From Cupriavidus pauculus (GTDB taxonomy: Bacteria > Pseudomonadota > Gammaproteobacteria > Burkholderiales > Burkholderiaceae), in the NCBI RefSeq assembly GCF_002858765.1, contig NZ_PJRP01000011.1, forward strand, positions 1-64,000: 64,000 bases of DNA, given 5' to 3'. Below are positions 16,649-25,418 of this stretch, one piece after another (within the stretch, counting starts at the first letter, position 1; every line of letters begins with the position of its first letter). The notes under the pieces were generated by a model that was given only the letters and a program-made list of their open reading frames with translations, was not told the origin of the DNA and did no database searches. Made by a program: the position numbers and the translations under genes.

Positions 16649-17740
16649 TCAGGCGCGCAGGCGCGCGAATAGCACCGCAATGGCGCGTTGGCGATCAATG
16701 GCATCGCAGGCGGCCAGCCGTGCCCACGAGATGGCGTTGTTGCGCAGCAGGTAGTCGGCATTGGCCGGTTCGCGCGCCGCGCGCCAGCCGCTGATGGCCA
16801 CCACCATCAGCAGACGCGCCTGTATCAGGTCGAACAGCAGTTCCACTTCCTGCCGCTCCAGTGGCAACACCGCGTGATAGGCGGCCACAAAGCGCGATAG
16901 TGCATCAAGCGTGTCGCCCTCGGCATCAACCTGATAGGCTGCTGCCACGGCAAGGTCGTTGACCAGAGGCGCGTGCACCATGTCGCCAAAATCGAGAATG
17001 CCTGCGATGCGATCGTGGTCGTGCGCGTCAACCAGCAGGTTGAAGATGTTGAAGTCGTTGTGAACGGGCTGCGTGCGCAAGGCATGCAGCCGGGGCTTCA
17101 CATGTTTGACGAATCGGTCCAGTGCTCGCTGCGCCAGCGCGTGCCGCGCGGGATCGGCGATGCTGTCCAGCAGCGGGGCGATACTGTCGGCACGCTGGAT
17201 GTCCCACGGCAATTCCAGTGCGCCGGCCGGATGATGGAAATCGCGCAGAGCGAGATCCAGCCGGGCCAACATGGTCGCCAACGCCGTGGCCTGCGCGGGA
17301 GAGCGTCGGGCCTTAGGCAGCGGCTCGCCTTCCAGATAGCTGAACAGACGCGTCACTCGCATGCTGCCATCGGGCGCCCGGACCCGCACCGAAGCCTCGC
17401 CCTCGGTCGTGGGCAGGATACGCTGCACCGGCAGGCTGGGGTCGCTTCGCGCGATATGCAGTAGCGCTTGCGTCTGGAAGTCCGCCACGAGGGGGGCCTC
17501 GGCCGGGTGGGAAATCTTGAGCATGTAACGCGGTTGCGCCGCACCGCCGGTCAGCGCCAGCAGGAAGTTGCGGTCGCGTTCGCCTGTCAGTGCGCGCAAA
17601 TCGCCTGATATGCCCCAATGACGCGCCAGCAACGCGTGTGCCCATTCCAGCGGCGCGGCGGGCGACGTTGCGTTCAGCACCGCCGACGCCGGGACTTTTA
17701 CGTGACCGCGCTCCGCAGGCGCCATGATGGCCGCACTCAT
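16649..17740 (-). CDS. Aminoglycoside-phosphotransferase-fold kinase, hydroxylysine-kinase-like
   Basis: The 363-residue kinase has the APH fold: ATP-anchoring lysine K75 in RYMLKISHP, the catalytic loop QPVHNDFNIFNLLVD with D229 and N234, and the magnesium aspartate D250 in GILDFGDMVH. Its layout (LTGERDRNFLLAL then FQTQALLHI) resembles hydroxylysine kinase (HYKK/AGPHD1), which phosphorylates 5-hydroxylysine. Its start overlaps the deacetylase stop by 4 bp and the next gene is an AGXT2L-like lyase, so the product is probably an O-phosphorylated amino alcohol or hydroxy-amino acid. The fold is certain; the substrate is inference. An in-frame ATG at 17725 is an alternative start. Confidence 0.82.
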   Translation of the reverse strand: MSAAIMAPAERGHVKVPASAVLNATSPAAPLEWAHALLARHWGISGDLRALTGERDRNFLLALTGGAAQPRYMLKISHPAEAPLVADFQTQALLHIARSDPSLPVQRILPTTEGEASVRVRAPDGSMRVTRLFSYLEGEPLPKARRSPAQATALATMLARLDLALRDFHHPAGALELPWDIQRADSIAPLLDSIADPARHALAQRALDRFVKHVKPRLHALRTQPVHNDFNIFNLLVDAHDHDRIAGILDFGDMVHAPLVNDLAVAAAYQVDAEGDTLDALSRFVAAYHAVLPLERQEVELLFDLIQARLLMVVAISGWRAAREPANADYLLRNNAISWARLAACDAIDRQRAIAVLFARLRA

Positions 17741-18765
17741 GCCGCGCTCACGAAGCCGCGCAGCGCGCTGGACAAGTTTGGACCGAGATCCTCGGACAGA
17801 TACCCGCCTTCCTGCACGAGGACGGTGGGAAGTCCCAGCCGGGCGATGGCGGCGGTAATGCGCGCAAAGCCCGGTGTGGTGACCGCCAGTGCCTGATACG
17901 GGTCGCGTTCATGGGCGTCCAGCCCGAGCGCGACGACCAGTGCGCCGGGCGCGTAGGCGCGCAACGTCTCCATCACGCGCGCCAGCGCAGCCAGGTAGGC
18001 TTCATCGCCCGTGCCCTTGGCTAGCGGCACATTGATGTTGTAGCCCAGCCCTTCGCCATCGCCGCGCTCGTGCGCGTGCCCGGTGAAGAAAGGCGTAAAC
18101 AGATGCGGATCCCCGTGCAGCGAAATGGTCAGCACGTCGCTACGGCGGTAGAAGATGCCTTGGGTGCCGTTGCCGTGGTGCATGTCGATATCGAGAATCG
18201 CCACGCGGTCATGCGCGCGTCGCAAGTGCTGTGCCGCAATGGCGCTGTTGTTCAGGTAACAGAAGCCATTGGCACGATCCACGTAGGCATGATGGCCGGG
18301 TGGGCGGCACAATGCGTACGCGGCACGTTCGCCGCCCAACACCAGTTCGGCAGCATGCACGGCCGAGTTCGCGGCGCCTACCGCTGCCCGCCACGTGTGC
18401 GGGCCAATCGAGCACGCAGCGTCGCCCATGTGATAGCCGGCCTGGCCCACCACGCTATCGGGATAGGTGCATGGCTGGCCCGGGAAGGGATGAATGTTGG
18501 GCAGCACCTCCTCGGAAGCATCGGGTAGCAACTGCCAGCGGTCGTAGACGGTTTCTAGGAAGCGCAGGTACTCGGGCGTGTGTATGGCCGCGCGGGGCCC
18601 GGGGCCGTGGTCATCGGGGGCGATGACGTCGTAGCCATCCGCTCGCACGGCGGCTAGCAGTCGCTCGGCGCGTTCGGGCTGCTCGTTGCTGCGCTTCATG
18701 CGGCCGCGGACGATGAATGCGCGGGGGTCGTGATCGATGTGCTCGTTGCTGTAGACGACTTTCAC
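17737..18765 (-). CDS. Histone-deacetylase-family hydrolase, acetylpolyamine amidohydrolase-like
   Basis: The 342-residue zinc hydrolase has the tandem active-site histidines H158-H159 in RPPGHHAYVD, zinc ligands D194 and H196 in LDIDMHHGNGTQ and D283 in ALGLDAHERDP, and the transition-state tyrosine Y322 in QEGGYLSED. The N-terminal part (YSNEHIDHDPRAFIVRGRM) matches bacterial acetylpolyamine amidohydrolases, which release acetate from N-acetylated diamines and polyamines. It overlaps its neighbours by 4 bp on both sides, so it is co-expressed with the GntR regulator and the kinase. A deacetylase beside a kinase and a lyase suggests the imported substrate is N-acylated. Confidence 0.88.
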   Translation of the reverse strand: MKVVYSNEHIDHDPRAFIVRGRMKRSNEQPERAERLLAAVRADGYDVIAPDDHGPGPRAAIHTPEYLRFLETVYDRWQLLPDASEEVLPNIHPFPGQPCTYPDSVVGQAGYHMGDAACSIGPHTWRAAVGAANSAVHAAELVLGGERAAYALCRPPGHHAYVDRANGFCYLNNSAIAAQHLRRAHDRVAILDIDMHHGNGTQGIFYRRSDVLTISLHGDPHLFTPFFTGHAHERGDGEGLGYNINVPLAKGTGDEAYLAALARVMETLRAYAPGALVVALGLDAHERDPYQALAVTTPGFARITAAIARLGLPTVLVQEGGYLSEDLGPNLSSALRGFVSAA

Positions 18766-19493
18766 AGGGCAGACTCCATGGTGGGCGCCTGAGTGGCACC
18801 ATGCTTGGTCATGAAAACATTCCGGACGTGCTTCCAGCCGTCCTCGATATGAAAGCGCAGGGCCGCGGTGGCGGCATCGGCGTCCCGGGTGCGCAGCGCC
18901 AAGGCGATGGGCCGGTGCGTTTCGGCCACCGCGCGCGGATCGTGATAGACGCTGTCGATCACCGCCACGACCATGCGGATCTCCGTCAGCATCTGGGAGA
19001 ACACCCGGTGCAGGTACGCGTTGCCGGACAGCTCGCAGATGGCCGTATGAAACGCGAGATCGCGCGCCACGCGCTCGATCTGCGGAAGCGATTCGGCATC
19101 GCGCACCATGTCGTCGACCATCGCGATCAGCTGGTCCAGGCCCGCGTCGGAGGCCTGCTTGCAGGCCAGCGACGCGGCCATCAGCTCCATGTTCAGTCGC
19201 ACCTGGAACAGATCGTCGATTTCCCGGACCGTTACGGTGCGCACGGCGAAGCCGTGGCGTGGCTTTGCCACCAGCACGCCCTGACGTTCCAGGCGTCGTG
19301 CGGCCTCACGCACGGGTGCGCGGCTTACGTTCATACGCCGCGCAATGTCAGCCTCGACGATACGGCTGCCCGGTGGCAGGCGGCCTTCGATAATCGCTTG
19401 TGTCAGCTGCGCTTCGACGGCGGCAACCAGGTCGACGGCTTCGATCGACGCAAACGGGGAACCGGAAGACGTGGCGTTGGAAAGGCTAGACAT
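18762..19493 (-). CDS. GntR-family regulator, FCD subgroup
   Basis: The 243-residue protein has an N-terminal winged helix (LTQAIIEGRLPPGSRIVEAD, then MNVSRAPVREAARRLERQG) and an FCD domain with metal-binding pattern residues (DLAFHTAICELSGN and ETHRPIALAL). The start at 19493 overlaps the end of the EamA gene by 8 bp. It is embedded in the middle of the twelve-gene run and so would be autoregulated with it. Its ligand is probably the pathway substrate or an intermediate. Confidence 0.9.
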   Translation of the reverse strand: MSSLSNATSSGSPFASIEAVDLVAAVEAQLTQAIIEGRLPPGSRIVEADIARRMNVSRAPVREAARRLERQGVLVAKPRHGFAVRTVTVREIDDLFQVRLNMELMAASLACKQASDAGLDQLIAMVDDMVRDAESLPQIERVARDLAFHTAICELSGNAYLHRVFSQMLTEIRMVVAVIDSVYHDPRAVAETHRPIALALRTRDADAATAALRFHIEDGWKHVRNVFMTKHGATQAPTMESAL

Positions 19494-20409
19494 GAGATTT
19501 CCTCGAAAGGGATGCCGGCTGCCTGTGCAGGGCCAGGTAGCCACCGGAGAGCATGATCATGCCGATGCCGGCCAGGGCGACGCCATCGGGCGGCCTGTGG
19601 AACACAAAAGTGCTGATCAGCACCGCCAGCAGCAGCTGGAAATAGTTTAGTGGCGCCAGCGTGGATGCGGTGACACGCCGGAATGCGGCCAGCAGCAACA
19701 GTTGCGCCACTCCGCTGCAAGCGCCGCCCGCCAATATCAGCAGGAGCGTGGGCCACGGTGGCAGGGTTTGCGGCAGCATCAGCAACGCGGGAATGCCCGT
19801 CAGCAACAGACACACCAGTGCCGTCCAGGCGTACATCACCGCGCCTGAGACCTTGCCCGCCAGCTGGCGCGTCAGCAACTGGAACAAGGCGTAGCAGACC
19901 GCCGAGATCACCATCAGCACGGTGCCCACCAACGGCAGGTTGCCGCCAGGCCGCACGATCAGCAGCATGCCGGCAAAGCCGGCCAGCACCGCGCACCACT
20001 GTGTGCGCCCCACGGCTTCACCGAGCAGCGCTGGTGATAATGCCACCATCATCAGCGGCGCCGTGAAGTAGATCGCGGTGGCCTCGGCCAGCGGCATGGT
20101 CACCAGCGCCGCCATGAAGCATGTTGCCACGATGCCGAGCGCCAGTCCGCGAACCAGCAGCCGCCCCTTGCATGGCGTGCGCCATATGCGAAGCTTGCCG
20201 GCCTGCAGCAGCCATAGCATGGCGATGGCGCTGACGCTGATATAGCGTGTCAGGTTCATCAGCGGAGCGGGCACCTCCTGCAGCATCCATTTGCAGAACG
20301 CGTCGTAGCATGCAAAGCACATCAGCGCGCAGAAGAATAGCGCCACGCCCTGCCGGCGCGTGTTGACGGCATGCGTGAGTCCGATGGCGGAAGCCGGCGA
20401 CTGGCTCAT
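19486..20409 (-). CDS. EamA/DMT-superfamily transporter
   Basis: The 307-residue protein has about ten transmembrane segments in two EamA repeats, for example VALFFCALMCFACYDAFCKW at the first helix and GVALAGIGMIMLSGGYLAL near the end. The start overlaps the aminotransferase stop by 4 bp. An exporter in an uptake and degradation operon may dispose of a toxic intermediate such as an excess amine, but no substrate can be read from the sequence. Confidence 0.88.
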   Translation of the reverse strand: MSQSPASAIGLTHAVNTRRQGVALFFCALMCFACYDAFCKWMLQEVPAPLMNLTRYISVSAIAMLWLLQAGKLRIWRTPCKGRLLVRGLALGIVATCFMAALVTMPLAEATAIYFTAPLMMVALSPALLGEAVGRTQWCAVLAGFAGMLLIVRPGGNLPLVGTVLMVISAVCYALFQLLTRQLAGKVSGAVMYAWTALVCLLLTGIPALLMLPQTLPPWPTLLLILAGGACSGVAQLLLLAAFRRVTASTLAPLNYFQLLLAVLISTFVFHRPPDGVALAGIGMIMLSGGYLALHRQPASLSRKSHV

Positions 20410-21824
20410 GCATTTATCTCACGCGTGAAGTCGGCCATGGCGCGGTCGAACCGTTCGAACAGATCATCGATCTGGGATGGCGTGATGATCAGGGGAGGGC
20501 AGAACGCCAGTGTGTCGCCCATCGCACGCACGATCAGGCCGTGCTGTTGCGCGAGCTGCGCCACACGCGGCCCCGCCTTGAGGGTCGGGTCGAACGACTG
20601 GCGCGCGGCCGGGTCGCGCGCCAGTTCCACGGCACCCAGCAGCCCTACGCCACGCACTTCGCCTACATAGCGATGACCGGCAAACGCGCGCAGCCGTTGC
20701 TGGAAATGCGGCGCGACGGCCTGCACGTGCGCCAGTATCCGCTCGTCGTCATACACGCGCAGTGTTTCCAACGCCACGGCAGCGGTCACCGGATGCCCCG
20801 AGTACGTGAAGCCATGGCCGAATGTCCCGATCTTGCCGCTGTTGATAGCGATGGCCGCGTGGATCTTCTCCGAGACCATCACTGCGGAGATCGGCATGTA
20901 ACCCGACGAGAGCGCCTTCGCCGTGGTCAGGATGTCCGGCTGCATGCCGAATGTCGTGGAGCCGAACATCTCGCCCGTACGGCAGAAGCCACAGATCACT
21001 TCATCGGCGATCAGCAGCACATCGTGCCGTCGCAGCACCGCCTGAATCTCCTCGAAGTAGCCTTCGGGCGGCACGATGACGCCGCCAGCGCCCATGACCG
21101 GCTCCGCGATGAACGCCGCGACGGTCTCGGGGCCCTCGGACACGATCTGCGCTTCGAGCTCGCGCGCCAGGCGGCGCGAATAATCGCGCTCGCTTTCCCC
21201 GGGCTGCGCACCGCGATAGTAATGCGGGCACGCGGTGCGCAGGATGCGGTCGATCGGCAGATCGAAGTCCCGATGGTTGCTGGGCAGGCCGCTCAGGCTG
21301 GCGGCGGCCACCGTCACACCGTGGTAGGCATTGCCGCGGGCGATGATCTTTTTCTTGAGCGGCTGGCCGATGGCATTGTGGTAATACCAGACCAGCTTCA
21401 CGGCGGTGTCGTTGGCTTCGGAGCCGGAGTTGGCGAAGAACACCTTCGACATTGGCACCGGTGCCAGCGACAGCAGTTTCTCCGCCAGGCGGATAACATT
21501 GGGGTTCGAGCGGTGATTGAACGTGTGGTAGTAAGGCAGTTCGCGCAGCGCGGCCACACCGGCCTCGATCACGCGCGCATGACTGAAACCGAGCGATGCG
21601 CACCATAGGCCCGACATGGCCTCGACATAGCGGCGGCCCTGGTCATCCTCCACGTGGATGCCGTCGCCCCGCGTGATGACGAGCGGGCCCACATCCGGGT
21701 GCGCAGCCAGGTTCGTGAATGGATGCAGATGCGCGGCGATATCCTCGCGGGCCAAGTCGGTGGGCAGGTTGCTGGGTTCGATGTGCGGAGGCAGGGCAGC
21801 GTTCATGTTGGGGTGGGGGCTCAA
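20406..21824 (-). CDS. Class III omega-aminotransferase (diamine/beta-alanine:pyruvate type)
   Basis: The 472-residue enzyme carries SGSEANDTAVKLVWYYHN for the cofactor phosphate and active site, DE at 274-275 (LIADEVICGFCRTG) and PLP lysine K303 in TTAKALSSGYMP. The substrate-recognition region (GLWCASLGFSH and YYHTFNHRSNPN) is that of putrescine, cadaverine or beta-alanine:pyruvate transaminases such as SpuC. It overlaps both neighbours by 4 bp. In the run it would remove an amino group from a diamine or amino-aldehyde intermediate. In-frame ATG at 21806 is a possible alternative start. Confidence 0.88.
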   Translation of the reverse strand: MSPHPNMNAALPPHIEPSNLPTDLAREDIAAHLHPFTNLAAHPDVGPLVITRGDGIHVEDDQGRRYVEAMSGLWCASLGFSHARVIEAGVAALRELPYYHTFNHRSNPNVIRLAEKLLSLAPVPMSKVFFANSGSEANDTAVKLVWYYHNAIGQPLKKKIIARGNAYHGVTVAAASLSGLPSNHRDFDLPIDRILRTACPHYYRGAQPGESERDYSRRLARELEAQIVSEGPETVAAFIAEPVMGAGGVIVPPEGYFEEIQAVLRRHDVLLIADEVICGFCRTGEMFGSTTFGMQPDILTTAKALSSGYMPISAVMVSEKIHAAIAINSGKIGTFGHGFTYSGHPVTAAVALETLRVYDDERILAHVQAVAPHFQQRLRAFAGHRYVGEVRGVGLLGAVELARDPAARQSFDPTLKAGPRVAQLAQQHGLIVRAMGDTLAFCPPLIITPSQIDDLFERFDRAMADFTREINA

Positions 21825-22795
21825 TATCCAAGTTTGGGATTCACGATGGCGGCGGGACGTTCGCCGCGTTCCAGCGCGTCAAGGTTGTCACGCGTTTGCC
21901 GCGCAATCGCAATGGCTTCGGTACGCGCCGCAATATGCGGCGTGACGACAATGCGTGGATGGCGCCAGAAAGGATGGCCGGATGGCAACGGCTCCTGGGC
22001 AAACGCGTCGAGCGTGGCGGCGCTGAGCGTGCCGTCCTCCAGCGCCTGCAGCAGATCGGGCTCCACCAGATGGCTGCCGCGCCCGACATTGACGAGGTGT
22101 GCGCCTTTGGGCAAGCGTCGAAACAGCTCGGCATTCAGGAAGCCTTGCGTCTGCGGCGTCAGGGGCAGCAGGCACACGAGTGTGTCGCAACCCTGCAGGA
22201 AGGCGTCGAGCCCTTCGGGGCCGTGGAATGATTCAATGCCATCGGGCAGGTCAGCCTTGGCGGAGCGGCTCCAGCCGCGCACGCGATAGCCAATGGTGCG
22301 CAATGCTTGGGCACACGCCACGCCCAGTGTGCCGAGCCCCGCAATGCCAACGCAATGGCGGCCTGGGGGCACGATGGGCTGCTCTTGCCACTGTGCGCCG
22401 GCGCCGCTTTCCAGATAGTGGCCCATGGACCGCTGCCGGTGGATGACCGCCCATGTCACGTAGGCGGTCATGGTGCCGGCCATGTCGGTGTCCACTATGC
22501 GGCACAGCGCCGGTGTCTGCGGCAGATGCGGGTCAGTGTGGAAATGGTCGATGCCGGCCCCCAGTGACTGCACGAGCTTGAGATGGGGCATGCTGGCCAG
22601 TACGTGTGGCGGGGGATACCAGCACACGGCGGCGTCCACGTCGTCCAGGGAGCCAAGGTCTGCACCGAAGCGTAGGTCCACATCGGGCATGACCTGACGG
22701 AAGGCGGACGCCAGGTACGACATGTCCAGCACACTGCTCAACAGTGCTACGCACCGGCGCCTCTCCGATGCGATCACGGCGGGGAGTGCGCTCAT
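21821..22795 (-). CDS. 2-hydroxyacid dehydrogenase, GhrA-like
   Basis: The 324-residue protein has the D-2-hydroxyacid dehydrogenase fold: NAD(P)-binding GIAGLGTLGVACAQAL, the catalytic arginine region VNVGRGSHLVEPDLLQAL, and the catalytic histidine in VVTPHIAARTE. The sequence WYPPPHVLASMPHLKLVQSL at the start and SLGAGIDH fit glyoxylate/hydroxypyruvate reductase A. It reduces a 2-oxoacid with NAD(P)H. The start at 22795 overlaps the ABC ATPase stop by 4 bp; the open frame extends further upstream to 22864 but inside the ATPase gene. Confidence 0.85.
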   Translation of the reverse strand: MSALPAVIASERRRCVALLSSVLDMSYLASAFRQVMPDVDLRFGADLGSLDDVDAAVCWYPPPHVLASMPHLKLVQSLGAGIDHFHTDPHLPQTPALCRIVDTDMAGTMTAYVTWAVIHRQRSMGHYLESGAGAQWQEQPIVPPGRHCVGIAGLGTLGVACAQALRTIGYRVRGWSRSAKADLPDGIESFHGPEGLDAFLQGCDTLVCLLPLTPQTQGFLNAELFRRLPKGAHLVNVGRGSHLVEPDLLQALEDGTLSAATLDAFAQEPLPSGHPFWRHPRIVVTPHIAARTEAIAIARQTRDNLDALERGERPAAIVNPKLGY

Positions 22796-24555
22796 GCGTA
22801 GCCTCCTGCGCGGGCAGCCATCGCTGGCGCTGGCGGTGCGTACGCTTCTGCGCCAGACGTCCACACGGCGCCATGACGCTCGATTTGATGGGCCGAATCT
22901 GGTGCGGCTTGCGCAGGCTGGGCTTCGCGCGACAGTTTTGGAATGGCGTCGATCAGCTTGCGAGTGTACGCGTGTTGCGGATCGCCGAGCACGCGGGCCG
23001 TGTCGCCATATTCCACCACTTCGCCACGTTGCATGACCGCGATCTGGTCACACATCTGTGCGGCCACGCGCAGGTCGTGCGTGATGAAGACCATCGCCAG
23101 TTTGAACTCCTCGCGCACCGTGGCGAACAGTTCCAGCACCTGCGCCTGCACCGAGACGTCCAGGGCGGAGACGGGTTCATCTGCCACCAGCAGCTCGGGT
23201 TGCATGGCCAGCGCCCGGGCAATGCCGATGCGCTGGCGCTGGCCACCCGAGAACTCATGAGGATACCGTTCGGCGGCCTCGGGTCCCAGTCCAACCAGTG
23301 CCAGCAGTGAGAGCGTTCGCGCCATGGCCTCGGCCCGCGGCACGCCCTGGGCAATCGGCCCGGACGCAATGGCTGCGCCGATGCGATGACGCGGATTCAG
23401 CGATGCATACGGATCCTGGAACACCATCTGGATCTTGCAGCCGGAGCGTTGCATCAGGCTGCCGCCCTGAGGAAGGTTGCGCCCGTTGAACACGATGCGC
23501 CCACTATCGAACGGGGCGAGGCCGGTGATGCAGCGGCCCAGCGTCGACTTGCCCGAACCCGATTCGCCGACCAGCCCCAACGTCTGGCCACGCATCAGTT
23601 CGAGGTTGATGTTGCGCGCGGCCGGTACCTCGCGCCCGCGCCGGAACAGGCTGCCGCCAGTGCGATAGGTCTTGCAAAGGTCCTGCACTTGGAGCACGCG
23701 ATGGTATTCGGCATTGTCGGCATCGGCCAGCGGTTGACGAACCTCGCCGCCAGGAATGGCGGCCAGCAGCTTGCGCGTGTAGGGATGCTGCGGCGCACCG
23801 AGCACGCTGGCAGCCTGCCCGGCTTCCACCACCTGGCCGGTCTGCATCACCACCACCTGATCGGCGATCTCGGAGACGACGCCGAAGTCATGCGTGATAA
23901 ACAGCACAGCCATGCCACGCTTGCGCTGCAGGTCGCGAATCAGCGCCAGGATCTGCGCCTGCGTGGTCACGTCCAATGCCGTGGTGGGTTCGTCGGCAAT
24001 TAGCAGCTTGGGCTCCAGGATCATCGCGCAGGCGATCATCACGCGCTGCCGCTGTCCGCCAGACAGGCGGAACGGAAAGCTGTCGTAGATCAGTGCCGGT
24101 TCGGGCAGACCCACGTCGGCCAGCGCGGCCACAATACGCTGGCGCTTTTCCGTCGCGCCGAGGTTCAGGTGCGCGTCGAACACTTCGGCCAGCTGCTCGC
24201 CGATGCGCATGACCGGATTGAGCGCGGTCATCGGCTCCTGAAAGATCATGGCGATTTGCTGGCCGCGCAGGCGACGCAGTTCCGGCTCGCCGAGCGTGAG
24301 CAGATTCTGCCCATCGAGCAGGATTTCGCCGGCCACGGGTTCGACGTGCGGGCGCGGCAGCAGCCCCATCACGGCATTGGCGATCATCGACTTGCCCGAG
24401 CCGGATTCGCCCACCACGCACAGGGTTTGGCCAGCATGCAGCGTCAGCGAGGCATCGGTGACGGCCAGGGCGCGGTCGCCGCCCTCCGGCAGGCGGATGC
24501 TGAGTCCGCGGATATCGAGCACCGGTGCGGTGTCTTGCTTGGCGTTGTCAGTCAT
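22792..24555 (-). CDS. Dipeptide-type ABC transporter, two fused ATP-binding domains
   Basis: The 587-residue protein contains two ABC ATPases, like GsiA or a DppD-DppF fusion. The first has Walker A GESGSGKSM, signature LSGGQRQRVMIACAM and Walker B LLIADEPTTALD; the second has GESGSGKSTLGR, FSGGQRQRIGIARAL and LLVADEPVSALD. Both domains end with the oligopeptide/dipeptide C-terminal extension (for example QHAYTRKLIDAIP). The start at 24555 (MTDNAKQDTAPV) lies 5 bp after the permease stop. It powers the importer formed with the two permeases and binding protein upstream. Confidence 0.93.
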   Translation of the reverse strand: MTDNAKQDTAPVLDIRGLSIRLPEGGDRALAVTDASLTLHAGQTLCVVGESGSGKSMIANAVMGLLPRPHVEPVAGEILLDGQNLLTLGEPELRRLRGQQIAMIFQEPMTALNPVMRIGEQLAEVFDAHLNLGATEKRQRIVAALADVGLPEPALIYDSFPFRLSGGQRQRVMIACAMILEPKLLIADEPTTALDVTTQAQILALIRDLQRKRGMAVLFITHDFGVVSEIADQVVVMQTGQVVEAGQAASVLGAPQHPYTRKLLAAIPGGEVRQPLADADNAEYHRVLQVQDLCKTYRTGGSLFRRGREVPAARNINLELMRGQTLGLVGESGSGKSTLGRCITGLAPFDSGRIVFNGRNLPQGGSLMQRSGCKIQMVFQDPYASLNPRHRIGAAIASGPIAQGVPRAEAMARTLSLLALVGLGPEAAERYPHEFSGGQRQRIGIARALAMQPELLVADEPVSALDVSVQAQVLELFATVREEFKLAMVFITHDLRVAAQMCDQIAVMQRGEVVEYGDTARVLGDPQHAYTRKLIDAIPKLSREAQPAQAAPDSAHQIERHGAVWTSGAEAYAPPAPAMAARAGGYA

Positions 24556-24560
24556 GTGGT

Positions 24561-25418
24561 TCACCGTCCCTTTCTGCGCAGGCGCGTGTTCAGCGCATCG
24601 TTGAGTCCTTCGCCGACCATGTTCAGCGCCAGCACCGTCAGCAGGATGGCGACACCGGGAAACACGGCCATCCACCACGCCTGGCGCAGCACGGTGCGCG
24701 CGGATCCCACCATGTAGCCCCAGCTCATGTGATTGGGGTCGCCCAGGCCAAGGAAGCTCAGGCTCGATTCCAGCAGGATCGCTGTTGCCACCATCAGCGA
24801 TGCCATCACGACGATGGGTGACATGGCGTTAGGCAGGATTTGCGTCACGATGATCCGCAGGGTCGACTGTCCGGCCAGTTGCGCTGCTGCCACGAAATCG
24901 CGCTGGCGCAGGGTCAGGAACTCGCTGCGCACCAACCGGGCCACTGGCGGCCAGGACACGATGGCAATCGCCACGACGATCGACAGGATCGACGGCTCGA
25001 AGATCGCCACCAGCACCAACGCCAAAGCAAAGCTCGGCACTGACTGGAAGATTTCTGTAAAGCGCATCAACGCCGCATCGATCCAGCCGCCGAAGTAGCC
25101 GGACACCGCGCCGAGCGTCACGCCAATCAGCAGCGAGACGAGCGTCGATACCAGACCGATCAGCAGCGAGACCCGCGCGCCGTGAATTACACCGGCCAGG
25201 ATGTCGCGTCCCATGGTGTCGGTGCCAAGCGCGAAGCCGACCTCTTGCATCGGATGCAGGAACGGTTGCTGCACCATGTCCCACGGGTCGTTGCCCGCCA
25301 TCAGGGGCCCGAAGATCGCCAGTACACCCACCGCGGCCATGACCGCCAGGCCCGCCACCGCAGCCTTGTTGTGGCAGAAGCGCTGCCAAAAGGATTGGTT
25401 GGTTTTCATGGTTGTCAT
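24561..25418 (-). CDS. Dipeptide-type ABC transporter permease (DppC-like)
   Basis: The 285-residue inner-membrane permease has six likely transmembrane segments, the DppC N-terminal cytosolic anchor, the GTDTMGRDILAGVIHGARVS motif at the domain start and the EAA coupling loop RQRDFVAAAQLAGQS. Its ATG overlaps the stop of the DppB-like gene (ATGA), so they are translationally coupled. It is the second permease of the importer. Confidence 0.93.
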   Translation of the reverse strand: MTTMKTNQSFWQRFCHNKAAVAGLAVMAAVGVLAIFGPLMAGNDPWDMVQQPFLHPMQEVGFALGTDTMGRDILAGVIHGARVSLLIGLVSTLVSLLIGVTLGAVSGYFGGWIDAALMRFTEIFQSVPSFALALVLVAIFEPSILSIVVAIAIVSWPPVARLVRSEFLTLRQRDFVAAAQLAGQSTLRIIVTQILPNAMSPIVVMASLMVATAILLESSLSFLGLGDPNHMSWGYMVGSARTVLRQAWWMAVFPGVAILLTVLALNMVGEGLNDALNTRLRRKGR

